Below are positions 11,018-20,750 of a stretch of DNA of 64,000 bases, piece after piece. Under the pieces are notes generated by a model. The model saw nothing but the letters and a program-made list of their open reading frames with translations, did not search any database and was not told the DNA's origin. Where the stretch lies: positions 23,967 through 87,966 of the forward strand of contig JAUCBJ010000867.1 in assembly GCA_032718475.1 (NCBI GenBank). The letters are read 5' to 3'. The translations under genes and the position numbers were made by a program. The stretch comes from Nemertoderma westbladi (Eukaryota > Xenacoelomorpha > Nemertodermatida > Nemertodermatidae). Positions within the stretch are counted from its first letter, which is position 1. Each line of letters begins with the position of its first letter.

Positions 11018-13284
11018 GCCCCTTTGTTCCTCCGCTTCCAATTTGCGTCTTTGTTCCTCCGCTTCTGCTTCCAGTTTGCGTTTTTGTTCCTCCGCTTCTG
11101 CTTCCAGTTTGCGTTTTTGTTCCTCCGCTTCTGCTTCCAGTTTACGTTTTTGTTCCTTCGCTTCTGCTTCCAGTGTGCGTTTTGTTCCTCCGCTTCTGCT
11201 TCCAGTTTGCGTTTTTGTTCCTCCGCTTCTGCTTCCAGTTTGCGTTTTTGTTCCTCCGCTTCTGCTTCCAGTTTGCGTTTTTGTTCCTCCGCTTCTGCTT
11301 CCAGTTTGCGTTTTTGTTCCTCCTCTTCTGCTTCCAGTTTGCGTTTTTGTTCCTCCGCTTCTGCTTCCAGTTTGCGTTTTTGTTCCTCCGCTTCTGCTTC
11401 CAGTTTGCGTTTTTGTTCCTCCGCTTCTGCTTCCAGTTTGCGTTTTTGTTCCTCCGCTTCTGCTTCCAGTTTGCATTTTTGTTCCTCCGCTTCTGCTTCC
11501 AGTTTGCGTTTTTGTTCCTCCGCTTCTGCTTCCAGTTTGCGTTTTTGTTCCTCCGCTTCTGCTTCCAGTTTGCGTTTTTGTTCCTCCGCTTCTGCTTCCA
11601 ATTTGCGTCTTTGTTCCTCCGCTTCTGCTTCCAGTTTGCGTTTTTGTTCCTCCGCTTCTGCTTCCAGTTTGCGTTTTTGTTCCTCCGCTTCTGCTTCCAG
11701 TTTGCGTTTTTGTTCCTCCTCTTCTGCTTCCAGTTTGCGTTTTTGTTCCTCCGCTTCTGCTTCCAGTTTACGTTTTTGTTCCTCCGCTTCTGCTTCCAGT
11801 TTGCGTTTTTGTTCCTCCGCTTCTGCTTCCAGTTTGCGTTTTTGTTCCTTCGCTTCTGCTTCCAGTGTGCGTTTTGTTCCTCCTCTTCTGCTTCCAGTTT
11901 GCGTTTTTGTTCCTCCTCTTCTGCTTCCAGTTTGCGTTTTTGTTCCTCCGCTTCTGCTTCCAGTTTGCGTTTTTGTTCCTCCGCTTCTGCTTCCAGTTTG
12001 CGTTTTTGTTCCTCCTCTTCTGCTTCCAGTTTGCGTTTTTGTTCCTTCGCTTCTGCTTCCAGTGTGCGTTTTGTTCCTCCGCTTCTGCTTCCAGTTTACG
12101 TTTTTGTTCCTCCGCTTCTGCTTCCAGTTTGCGTTTTTGTTCCTCCGCTTCTGCTTCCAGTTTGCGTTTTTGTTCCTCCGCTTCTGCTTCCAGTTTGCGT
12201 TTTTGTTCCTTCGCTTCTGCTTCCAGTGTGCGTTTTGTTCCTCCGCTTCTGCTTCCAGTTTGCGTTTTTGTTCCTTCGCTTCTGCTTCCAGTGTGCGTTT
12301 TGTTCCTCCGCTTCTGCTTCCAGTTTGCGTTTTTGTTCCTCCGCTTCTGCTTCCAGTTTGCGTTTTTGTTCCTCCTCTTCTGCTTCCAGTTTGCGTTTTT
12401 GTTCCTCCGCTTCTGCTTCCAGTTTACGTTTTTGTTCCTCCACTTCTGCTTCCAGTTTGCGTTTTTGTTCCTCCTCTTCTGCTTCCAGTTTGCGTTTTTG
12501 TTCCTCCGCTTCTGCTTCCAGTTTGCGTTTTTGTTCCTCCGCTTCTGCTTCCAGTTTGCGTTTTTGTTCCTCCGCTTCTGCTTCCAGTTTGCGTTTTTGT
12601 TCCTCCGCTTCTGCTTCCAGTTTGCATTTTTGTTCCTCCGCTTCTGCTTCCAGTTTGCGTTTTTGTTCCTCCGCTTCTGCTTCCAGTTTGCGTTTTTGTT
12701 CCTCCGCTTCTGCTTCCAATTTGCGTCTTTGTTCCTCCGCTTCTGCTTCCAGTTTGCGTTTTTGTTCCTTCGCTTCTGCTTCCAGTGTGCGTTTTGTTCC
12801 TCCGCTTCTGCTTCCAGTTTGCGTTTTTGTTCCTTCGCTTCTGCTTCCAGTGTGCGTTTTGTTCCTCCGCTTCTGCTTCCAGTTTGCGTTTTTGTTCCTC
12901 CGCTTCTGCTTCCAGTTTGCGTTTTAGTTCCTCCGCTTCTGCTTCCAATTTGCGTTTTTGTTCCTCCACTTCTGCTTCCAATTTGCGTCTTTGTTCCTCC
13001 GCTTCTGCTTCCAATTTGCGTCTTTGTTCCTCCGCTTCTGCTTCCAGTTTGCGTTTTTGTTCCTCCGCTTCTGCTTCCAGTTTGCGTTTTTGTTCCTCCG
13101 CTTCTGCTTCCAGTTTGCGTTTTTGTTCCTCCGCTTCTGCTTCCAGTTTGCGTTTTTGTTCCTCCGCTTCTGCTTCCAATTTGCGTTTTTGTTCCTCCAC
13201 TTCTGCTTCCAATTTGCGTCTTTGTTCCTCCGCTTCTGCTTCCAGTTTGCGTTTTTGTTCCTCCGCTTCTCTTTTCTCAGCCTC
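11018..13284 (-). repeat. 33-bp coding minisatellite, coiled-coil array of gag
   Basis: Roughly 68 tandem copies of a 33-bp unit. On the minus strand in the gag frame each unit codes for an 11-residue K-L-E-A-E-A-E-E-Q-K-R repeat, which predicts a long, highly charged alpha-helical coiled coil. Seven units are 32 bp (the CCAGTGTGCGTTTTG variant, at about 11172, 11863, 12062, 12224, 12290, 12784 and 12850); each shifts the frame, giving the alternative repeats TGSRSGGTKTQ and NWKQKRRNKNA. Because the unit has almost no stop codons in any frame, very long open frames also appear on the plus strand; these are artefacts of the repeat. A few units differ by single bases (CTCCTCTTC, TTTACG, TTTGCATT). 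Confidence 0.9.
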
Positions 13285-13742
13285 ATACTCAAGCCATAAT
13301 TGTTCATCTTCTACTTGATTGTCTAATTGTTTTAATCTACTTTGTTTTTCCTCCTTTATCCGATACATATTCGCCTTTCATTGGGTTGCTAAATCCATTT
13401 CTTGGTCGATATCCTTTAGGATTTTCTTGGTGGTGAGACTAGTTGGAAGATGCCCACGTAATCTCCTTATCAACTCTTGTCCCCCCACGCCTTTTATGTA
13501 TTCCTCCTTATCAACTCTTGTCCCCCCACGCCTTTTATGTATTCTCCGAAGTGTTTTCGAATAGCGTCTTCTTGTGCTGTTTGATTTTCAGGTTCAGTTT
13601 GGGTGTACCCTTCAATGTCACAGACACTAATTATGGATGGATGGTCGGAATGTATCGGTATTGCAGTCACATCAAGATTAGGGGTTTGGTCACTAAGGGA
13701 ACTGTCTGAAGCGCTCTTATTAGCACTGGAGCGATAAGACAT
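13285..13742 (-). pseudogene. Gag N-terminus of the BEL-like element
   Basis: Start ATG at 13742-13740 opens an acidic, Ser-rich N-terminus (MSYRSSANKSASDSSL) that reads to a QEDAIRKHFGEYIKG block. It is broken near 13464-13545 by a tandem duplication of 41 bp, which shifts the frame and gives a stop. The coiled-coil part resumes at 13368 in another frame with YRIKEEKQSRLKQLDNQ and leads directly into the 33-bp array. This ATG is chosen because it is the first after the long leader and is followed by the longest gag-like frame. Confidence 0.6.
13464..13545. repeat. 41-bp tandem duplication in gag
   Basis: TCCTTATCAACTCTTGTCCC begins at 13464 and again at 13505; both copies are nearly identical over the 41-bp period. 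Since 41 is not a multiple of three, it breaks the gag frame. Confidence 0.85.
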
Positions 13743-15103
13743 TTTTGCTAAATATTATTTCGACGAAATTTTATTTTATTAACCCCTTTTGTGATTGTTA
13801 TGCCTTCCCTTTATTATCGACCATTTATTGCAACAACAATAATATATTATAAATAATTATTACAATTGCACCCAAATAAATAACAAGGTACTAGTTCAAA
13901 TCTCACAAATCGCCAATCACCGGTAAATAATAAAAATGGGACCGGTAATTTATCTGTGTAGAATAATGCCATGATAGATATTTTGTTTCACCGCTAGGTG
14001 GGGAGAATTATCAGGTTTAACTCTTTACAAGCAAGAATATCACCAAGAGCTATGAATTATCTCCTATTGGTTCAGAGATTAGTACAACCCAACAGTAATG
14101 AAGGTGAGGTTGGTTTAGGTAGTATACCCCTATTAGGAAGGGGTATGCTATGCTTTGGTGTAACAGGGCCAATCACCTGTCAATTGTATAAGCTGAAGCG
14201 AGCAAGCTGAGGTACAATGGCTATCAGTGTAACGTAGCCTACCCGGCTACAGCTACTAAGGCAGAGAATGCAAGCCTATCGGGTTGTCAGGGTTACTCGG
14301 TGAGAGAACAGGTCATGTGACTGATATTGCTTGTAAAACGACAAATAATTCCACCCAAGAAATATATTGGTTTTTCAAATATTACGCTGACAGAGGTCCA
14401 AGTTGTAAATAATGGATCTGAGGTGGCAATAATGAGCTAAAAATATTAAGTAGCTCAGCGATATGTATGTATATCGGTTAAATGTTCCTTTTATATTTAT
14501 TATGGAATAATAATATCGGAATAAAAAACCGCACAATTATAAAAATAATACAAAAACGTTACTTATACCTAAAGTACCTACGTTACAAAATGGTGGTGTA
14601 AACTTTGAGCTTACTTCTGTGTAGTACGCAAATAAAACAAATTAATAGGGCAGTAAGACAGTGGGAATTTAACAGGGGGTTTGTAAACGTTTCGAGCGTT
14701 TAGGACGCCGAAACCACAAGAGACAAATGTTAATAGCACAAATAAAACAATGGATACGGTTAGTAGAATGCGTCCCCGCGATTGCCGTATACGCTAATTA
14801 GGGCTCTTAGTTAGTTTGCCTAACGTCGGGTATAACGAACTGTTGATGGGCTAAGATCGCAGAAAATGGTTCCGATCGACTGAAAAATTCGAACTAATGA
14901 GTCAGTACTGGGGGTAAGTCGATAAATAACAGTTCGATACTCGATTAAAGAAACGGAGGTGCCCCACGATTCATCCAGAGACTATGTTGTGGATATTGTT
15001 GATGGGCCAGTCGTACTTCTGCGCCTCAATTTCATAAAACCAAGCATGAAAGGTAATTCGTCGGGAATAAAGTTATATTTCCTCCCACAAGGAGATAATA
15101 TAG
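13743..15103. other. 5' leader of the BEL-like element
   Basis: About 1.36 kb between the 5' LTR and the gag ATG, with no open frame. The bases next to the LTR (minus strand CTATATTATCTCC) do not look like a common tRNA primer-binding site. Around 14100-14340 it is slightly GC-richer, but nothing recognisable was found. Confidence 0.5.
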
Positions 15104-15850
15104 TGACAAGTCTTTGGGTCTAATTATATTGATATCACTACAGTATTCAATTTGTGACAACTCTCAATCGTGATGTAATTAATAATAAGAGCTTTGCTTA
15201 TAATAATGGTCTGAAATATCGCCATATATTAATTATTTAGTAAGTCAGAGCTATGGCAATACACAAATCTGATACAATTGTCCAGATTATCACTGATACT
15301 TAGTTACAGCAACCCACCTGTTGTGGCGCGTGTAAAACCTCCTTGATTACGTAATATCGGCGATATATTAAGGAAATAATAAAAATAAATTGAACAAACC
15401 AGTAGAATATACAATGTAGCGATGAATAATTATAATTCAATTATTAACTCTTTAAGTTTAGACCTTAGGCCTGTAATAACCACCAGTCAATTAAACTTTA
15501 CCGGGGATCAAAGCCTCTGCATGGCAGTGCGACTTCATCTGTCAAACAATAACAGAAGAGAGTAAAATCAATCATAGCACAACCACACTTATATACTAGC
15601 TTTATCATCAAGGAGCATAGCCAATAAGCATCACGTATTCCATTTGAGGCTTAGTAGGCCATACAACAGAAATTAGATCGAATATAGGTGTAATAGCACT
15701 AGATGGCGTAAGAACCTTTACTAAAGAATAATTTGTAAGAAACAAATCAATATGATACTGTAACTGGTCCTTTATCACTAAATATACAGTATTTTGGGTA
15801 AATTGGTAAAATAAGTAATTTTAAAGGCAGGATTTATACCTCCAGCAACA
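15104..15850 (-). repeat. 5' LTR of the BEL-like element
   Basis: Partner of 714-1455 in the same orientation, with TG...CA ends. Differences include a 7-bp insertion (TTAGGCC, around 15465) and clustered changes near 15247 and 15660. The high similarity suggests that the element inserted recently relative to the decay seen in its gag. Confidence 0.85.
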
Positions 15851-16349
15851 GGCGAAGATGGCAGATCAAAACAAGGGAGGGGTAGACAAGGCCTTCACTG
15901 TTCACGTCACGAATCATCACGCAATTCGAGGTAATGCTACAATTAATTAAATTAACAACTAATTAAACTTAATACAACTAATTAAACAAGCCCATACAGT
16001 ATGAGGCGTTCCTCACTTCCATCCAACCCTTGTCATGCTTGTCTAACTGTCTAATGGAACAAAATAAGCCCTCGTACAAACGTAGATCAGTAGACTGGTA
16101 GAGTATGGGGCGGGGGCGTTCCACACTCATATCCTGCCATCCAGGATCCAGCCTATCCAACCCTTGTCAGCTTGTCTAATCCATCAAAAAGTCTAATGGA
16201 TCAAAATACTGTATGCCCACGTCAGCACGTAGACTGGTAGAGTAAAGTCTTGAAAAAGTATTTTATTATAAAATATGATCAACAGATAAGAGAATAAAAG
16301 AATAAATTAAGAACACTTACTGACTTAGCAGCCCTGGGTACTGGAGACA
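15851..16349. other. Intergenic with two diverged tandem units
   Basis: A block around CCATCCAACCCTTGTCATGC (from about 16018) recurs in diverged form from about 16153 and ends each time with AGACTGGTAGAGTA, a period of roughly 135-145 bp. No gene seen. Confidence 0.5.
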
Positions 16350-17305
16350 GGGGGGGGGGGGGGGGGGGGGGGACTGGACGCAAATATCCCGCCTCAATGT
16401 TAAATTCTCAATTTAGGGAAAGGAACAGGTTACATTGGCATGTTATTTTAACCAAAACAATAAACTAAACACAATAGAAGAGGTTACAGTTTCATTTTTG
16501 AGAGTAATCAGCTGTTACAGTACAGGCCACCAGAAAAAGCAGATTTCATCCAATGTGATCACATGTGAACACATTTGTTCAAGTCATCTGATTGGCAGGT
16601 TATGGCGAGTTATCTTCTAGATCACACAGCATGAGGCTAACTTGCTGGGACCAACAAAGGCTTTGTGTGCGGTGCGCCTGTATGTCTGATATCAGGTAGA
16701 TGAGAGAGCCCCCAGGGCGTAACAGTGCGGACATGGGCTGTATTGGTAGAGAGAGAACTACATACAAGACCACATTGAGGTTCATAGAGTGTATGGGAGT
16801 GGATGGGTATGTGGATGGAGGAGCCTAGACCATTGCATAATTAATTTAGTGCAGGGAGATGTCGCGCCATTAGTCTGACACCGAGAGGGCACAGAGAAAC
16901 ACCAGAAGATGCCTTAACATCACTAACTATAGGCCTGCCTACTAGACACTATTAACCGCACACTACTGTATAAAGGTAAACAATATCCTTATCGCATTTC
17001 CAGCTGCAGTGAGTGACAGTTAGCGGCAAACTACAGAGAGTTTCCAGATTACTAAGCGTTTCAAAAGTATTCAATTGTATCCTTTGGCGAAAAAATTTTG
17101 GTTGTTGCCAATTCAATTCTGTTCAATTATGTTCAATTGTCCCGTTCAACAACATTACATTGCACTGGTACACATTTGATAAAATGTGTTCACAATTGTA
17201 CAAATCTGCGTTTTCTGGTGGCCTGTACTGTATTTGCGTCGAATTTCCCCTGGGGAGGGATGAATTTTTATTGTGTCCACTCCCCCCCCCCCCCCCCCCC
17301 CCCCC
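16350..17305. mobile_element. MITE with poly(G)/poly(C) ends (copy A), interrupted
   Basis: Starts with 23 G then ACTGGACGCAAAT and ends ..ATTGTGTCCACTC with 24 C; the reverse of the right end reads G(n)AGTGGACACAAT, so the ends are similar inverted repeats. Internal text (GGAAAGGAACAGGTTACATT, GAGAGTAATCAGCTGTTA) matches copy B at 31314-31573 and a partial copy at 30603-30722. A 713-bp element (16518-17230) is inserted at a TA dinucleotide. Confidence 0.7.
16518..17230. mobile_element. 713-bp DNA transposon or MITE nested in the poly(G) MITE
   Basis: Terminal inverted repeats of about 29 bp begin CAGTACAGGCCACCAGAAAA at 16518 and, reversed, at 17230, with one mismatch in 29. TA flanks both ends (16516-16517, 17231-17232), and copy B of the host MITE shows the uninterrupted sequence CTGTTATTTGCG at 31490-31501. 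TA duplication with CAGT-like ends suggests the Tc1/mariner group. No transposase frame is present, so it is non-autonomous. Confidence 0.8.
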
Positions 17306-19360
17306 TCCTAACTGGGTTAATGCTACTTAATGGGATAGGCTACCGGCAGGCCTGACTGGAATACTTACATAAAGTGCGCCGCAGATCGCGCCGACAGTTA
17401 CATTTTAAGTGTTAGAACGTCGCAATAGCCCCAGACTGCCAGAACCGCGAATTCAACTGCCTTTACCCGCATACTGAAAAGTATTATTACAGTACGAATA
17501 AAATAACTGAATAATGAAAATACTGTATGTTCAAATTTGTTGGCTGTGTTTAAAGAGCGAATGGGGTGAAATTAGAGAACGAGTCAAAAGGAGTTACACT
17601 TCAAATTGCAAATAATAGGTCAGTAGGTATTATTTTATTTTGTTTGAAAATATAAACTTTTTCTAACAAAGACATTTTCTGTAAATGATATATTTTCCTT
17701 ACAATATTCTAGAACAAATAAAAATTTGCTCTAGAACACTACTTTTTAAAATGATTTATTATTTAAATCAACTTTATTTTAATTAATCAACATTCAATTA
17801 TAAGTACCGGTACTGTCAGACTGTGCGTACATGTGAAGTAGGCCTATACCGGTTCCAGACTACCAGACGTTCTCTTGTTTTATTTCACTTTGCAGTTTTC
17901 CCCAGAATAGGCCTACCAGGTTTTCACACAAGTCAGCAAGTGCTGAACGATATGGAAGGGAAGGCTGAATGAATGTTAACGATACAGAAGGGCTTTATCA
18001 GTTTATCTACAGTCCCTATCCCAATAAACATTAACTTGGTCATTTTGGCGGCCAAAACGGCCAAATATAAATTGCGGCATTCATGAAAGGAACTTCTGAG
18101 GCAAGTTGGCTTGTCAATCACAGCCAGTGAATAGAGGCTGAGTGTAAGTAAAGCCCAGGATGTTGGCAGATAGAAAAAGGCTTCGATTTCCGGACATTCC
18201 CTCCCCAAGCCCCCCCCCCCCCCCCCCCGGACCGTTCCGTTCGAGTAGGACACTACTGTTTTATATTTCGCACGTTTATTTTTCATTTTGTAAGGTAAAG
18301 GGACCGCTTGTATGCAGACAAGTTGTACAGTATTCACTTTCTGTTCGCGCTTTCAGACCTTTAGCAGTTTAACCTGCCAATTTTAGTTGTCCTCTTGTTT
18401 ATAAATCGACTTTAGCCTATAACAATTATTTAGTGCACATGAAATAACATTAGCCGAAGCCAGTCTATGCGCGATCATTCACCCACTGTTAAGGGAGACT
18501 GGATTCGGGTGCTTTGAAGTGATTGCGGTGCAGACCTACTGTATTATTCGATTGATCGTTACTATATAATCTCTGACAATATTATTTACTTTCAGGGAAA
18601 TATTAACAGTTCCTTTAGGACGTGGCGCTTTAAGTATATAAAACAGAGTTATGACTTATACTAAACACAACGAGATGGCTACTGAGTTTCGTAAATATCA
18701 CATTCTTTATGAGATGCTTTATTATCTGTCACACTACTTCACACGACTTCACACTACTTCACACTGATCTGCCGACCGTCACTGAATTTGATCATATATA
18801 AGGAGGATAGCAACTGACACATGTAGGGATTATGAAATAGCATTTAATTCACACAAAAACCACTATAATGTAAGTCGCAATTGCTACAGGTAACCGGTCC
18901 CCCTTACCTTCAGTAATCAAGAAGATTGGGGGTTTTATGATTATTTATCGGTATTCTCCAAATATAACAACATATCCATCAATATACAACAATTAATAAC
19001 CGACAGTAAAATAATGCGGTGAACAATCAGTATATGTTACTTATGCAAGTCAGTTCAGCAGTTTGGGTTGTTATGTGGATCGTGACAATATGGTATGTCC
19101 AGATAATAGATTTACGTTCTTGTAATCAAAGCCATCTAATGTTTTGGCCAAAGTCTGAAACTTCTACAGAAGCACAGAAGAATTCTAAGCCGGTGTTCGC
19201 AAAGACCGTAATGCATTGCGCGGTTTTCCGTAGGCCCTTCTCCAACATAAAATGAAAATCGCTCTGATTGGCTGAGCAGAACAAAGAAAGGTTCCACGTT
19301 TACAGTAAATCAGCTGACAGATTTCGTCATCTGAGCTCCAGTCTTTTAGAGTATTAGGCG
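17306..19360. other. Intergenic, no gene; 19-base poly(C) at 18210
   Basis: AT-rich DNA with a poly(C) run at 18210-18228. Around 17708-17745 it holds a TTCTAGAACA-containing stretch that resembles the outer part of the fold-back element at 20751-20994. Open frames here are short and cross homopolymer runs. Three CACACTACTTCACAC-like direct repeats occur near 18730-18770. Confidence 0.5.
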
Positions 19361-19510
19361 CATTGCGGCAAAAAATGACTTGTTATGTCCGCTAAAGTAC
19401 CTACACGGTACATTGCGGAGAAAAATGACTTGTTATGTCCGTTAAAGCACCTACACGGTATATTGCGGAGAAAAATGACTTGTTATATCCGCAAAAGCAT
19501 TTACACTTTC
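19361..19510. repeat. Three tandem 50-bp units
   Basis: CATTGCGGCAAAAAATGACT starts at 19361 and recurs at 19411 and 19461 with a few changes (CGGAG for CGGCA, TATATCC for TATGTCC). Each unit ends CCTACACGGTA or a variant. Confidence 0.85.
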
Positions 19511-19776
19511 CCTTTCTTAGCTCAGAAATTTATATTTTACATTCCGATTTTACATTTTGTATCCACGTTGTATTTATGAATTTCATCAATTAATTCAATT
19601 ACACTGTATTGTTTGCTAATCTTTAAACAATTAATTAGATGACCTATACTGTATATTCCATCTGTTTCTCCTGTTCAATAAATTGGAGATGAGCTGTTGC
19701 AACTGTAATTAAAGGTGTAATATAATGGGTTTGTTCAGAAGTGGAAAAAATGAGAGCGCGTCACCGGGGGTTGAAC

Positions 19777-19824
19777 CAGCGCTATACGTACGTTTCGGCC
19801 TAACAGGCCTCATCAGTAGCGCTA
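19777..19824 (-). ncRNA. Type I hammerhead ribozyme, left arm
   Basis: Reverse-strand copy of the motif at 20061-20108. The core CTGATGA is the reverse of 19810-19816; stem II is GGCC-TGTTA-GGCC; GAAA follows; the cleavage triplet GTA ends at 19785, so cleavage is expected between 19785 and 19784. Stem I is formed by 19817-19824 with 19777-19784. All core bases are intact. It lies between A- and B-box-like sequences on the same strand. Confidence 0.85.
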
Positions 19825-20060
19825 ACCAGCTCAGCCACTAGCCCCTGACACTCACAGTCCCACCTAATCCACTTCTATTGAACGGGCAGTCACTCGAGCT
19901 GAATATTTATTTATTTGTACTTCCCTCCTGTTTCACTCTAGCATACTTGAGGCCGTTAGGTCCGCTGTTAGAGATAGAATATATGCAACTTAAGACTGCC
20001 CGTTCAATAGAAGTGGATTAGGTGGGACTGTGAGTGTCAGGGGCTAGTGGCTGAGCTGGT

Positions 20061-20108
20061 TAGCGCTACTGATGAGGCCTGTTAGGCCGAAACGTACGTA
20101 TAGCGCTG
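20061..20108 (+). ncRNA. Type I hammerhead ribozyme, right arm
   Basis: Layout: stem I 5' strand TAGCGCTA (20061-20068), core CTGATGA (20069-20075), stem II GGCC/TGTTA loop/GGCC (20076-20088), GAAA (20089-20092), a very short stem III CGTACG (20093-20098), then T-A (20099-20100) and stem I 3' strand TAGCGCTG (20101-20108). Stem I forms eight pairs (one G-U). Predicted cleavage is after A20100. Every conserved hammerhead residue is present. The short palindromic stem III is typical of hammerheads in Penelope-like elements and small retrozymes, where it is thought to favour activity as a dimer. Upstream TGGCTGAGCTGG (20048-20059) fits the tRNA A-box consensus and GGTTCAACCCC (20108-20118) resembles a B box. 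Confidence 0.88.
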
Positions 20109-20138
20109 GTTCAACCCCCGGTGACACGCTCTCATTTT

Positions 20139-20750
20139 CTCCTGTTCAAAGCAAAATCTAATCATGAATACTTTTTCACTGTAACTCATAACTCAACCAA
20201 TTGGTCCTTTTTCGAAGAATTCCTACATGGGCATTTTGGAGCTTTCCAATGCCACTTCTATCTGCCATCTTTAACATCTTAAAATCTTTAAGGATCTTCG
20301 GCTAAGGGTTTGATAACCATTATATCCGAAAATGGAATATCACAGCAGCTATGGTCCTTCAGTACTTTGGGACAGACATACGCAGACATTTGGATAACGG
20401 CAATAGAATAATTAAAGATGTTCGCTAATGGCTTGCAGTTATGCCTCTCCCCAGAAGTTAAAGCCTGACACTTTCATTGCCTAAGTTGCTTCTGTATCTC
20501 ATCAGAACCAAAGCTTTTCATTGGCTGTATATTACTATCCTTGTTTTATTGGCTGGAATATTTTTTCATTGGCCAATCCAAGCATGGACCGGCGTTTATG
20601 GACCGACTTTTAGGGGTCAGGACCGACCGGGTTTTACCCGGTCCTAGTTTTGGATAAATTCCCCGTAGACTATCATTGGGACCGGCGAAACGGGATTTAG
20701 GGGTCTTGGGGACCGGGACCGGGACCGGACCGGGTTTTAGGGAGGCCCTA
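20139..20750. other. Intergenic with GGACCGGG repeats
   Basis: No gene. From about 20586 to 20746 the motif GGACCGG(G) occurs many times, ending in the direct run GGGACCGGGACCGGGACC. The phrase TTTAGGGG(T) alternates with it, suggesting a degraded tandem repeat. Confidence 0.55.

Larger units (their letters stand above)
714..15850 (-). mobile_element. BEL/Pao-like LTR retrotransposon (degenerate, non-autonomous)
   Basis: Two long direct repeats (714-1455, 15104-15850) with TG...CA ends bracket a unit coded on the minus strand: leader, gag start at 13742, coiled-coil gag array, a DUF1759-like part, a zinc knuckle, and a retropepsin with DTGS. That order, plus a conserved LLIGQ block after the protease, is typical of BEL/Pao elements. 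No reverse transcriptase, RNase H or integrase motif of this family was found between the protease part and the 3' LTR, so the copy is deleted or was always non-autonomous. The flanking bases (GTGAG left, GGCGA right) do not form a target-site duplication. No convincing tRNA primer site or polypurine tract was identified. The gag frames carry stops and frameshifts. A LINE (2933-6522) is nested inside it. Confidence 0.75.
19747..20138. repeat. 145-bp inverted repeat carrying two hammerhead/Pol III units
   Basis: The arms 19747-19891 and 19994-20138 are inverted copies without indels and with about one mismatch (GCGCGTCACC against GTGACACGC), separated by a 102-bp unrelated spacer. Each arm holds, in its own sense direction, an A-box-like TGGCTGAGCTGG, a hammerhead ribozyme core, and a B-box-like GGTTCAACCCC, then CCGGTGAC and CTCTCATTTT. 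Such a unit looks like a SINE or a Penelope-like or retrozyme terminal repeat. As one transcript it would form a very stable 145-bp hairpin. Confidence 0.85.

Noticed and set aside
11016-13436. Very long plus-strand open frames (up to ~806 codons) of LLLPVCVFVPP-type repeats
   Set aside because: They are antisense readings of the 33-bp gag repeat, which lacks stops in nearly all frames; the minus-strand coiled-coil reading is continuous with gag sequence on both sides.
20041-20135. Functional tRNA gene in the inverted repeat
   Set aside because: A and B boxes are present, but the interior is a hammerhead ribozyme and no acceptor stem forms.
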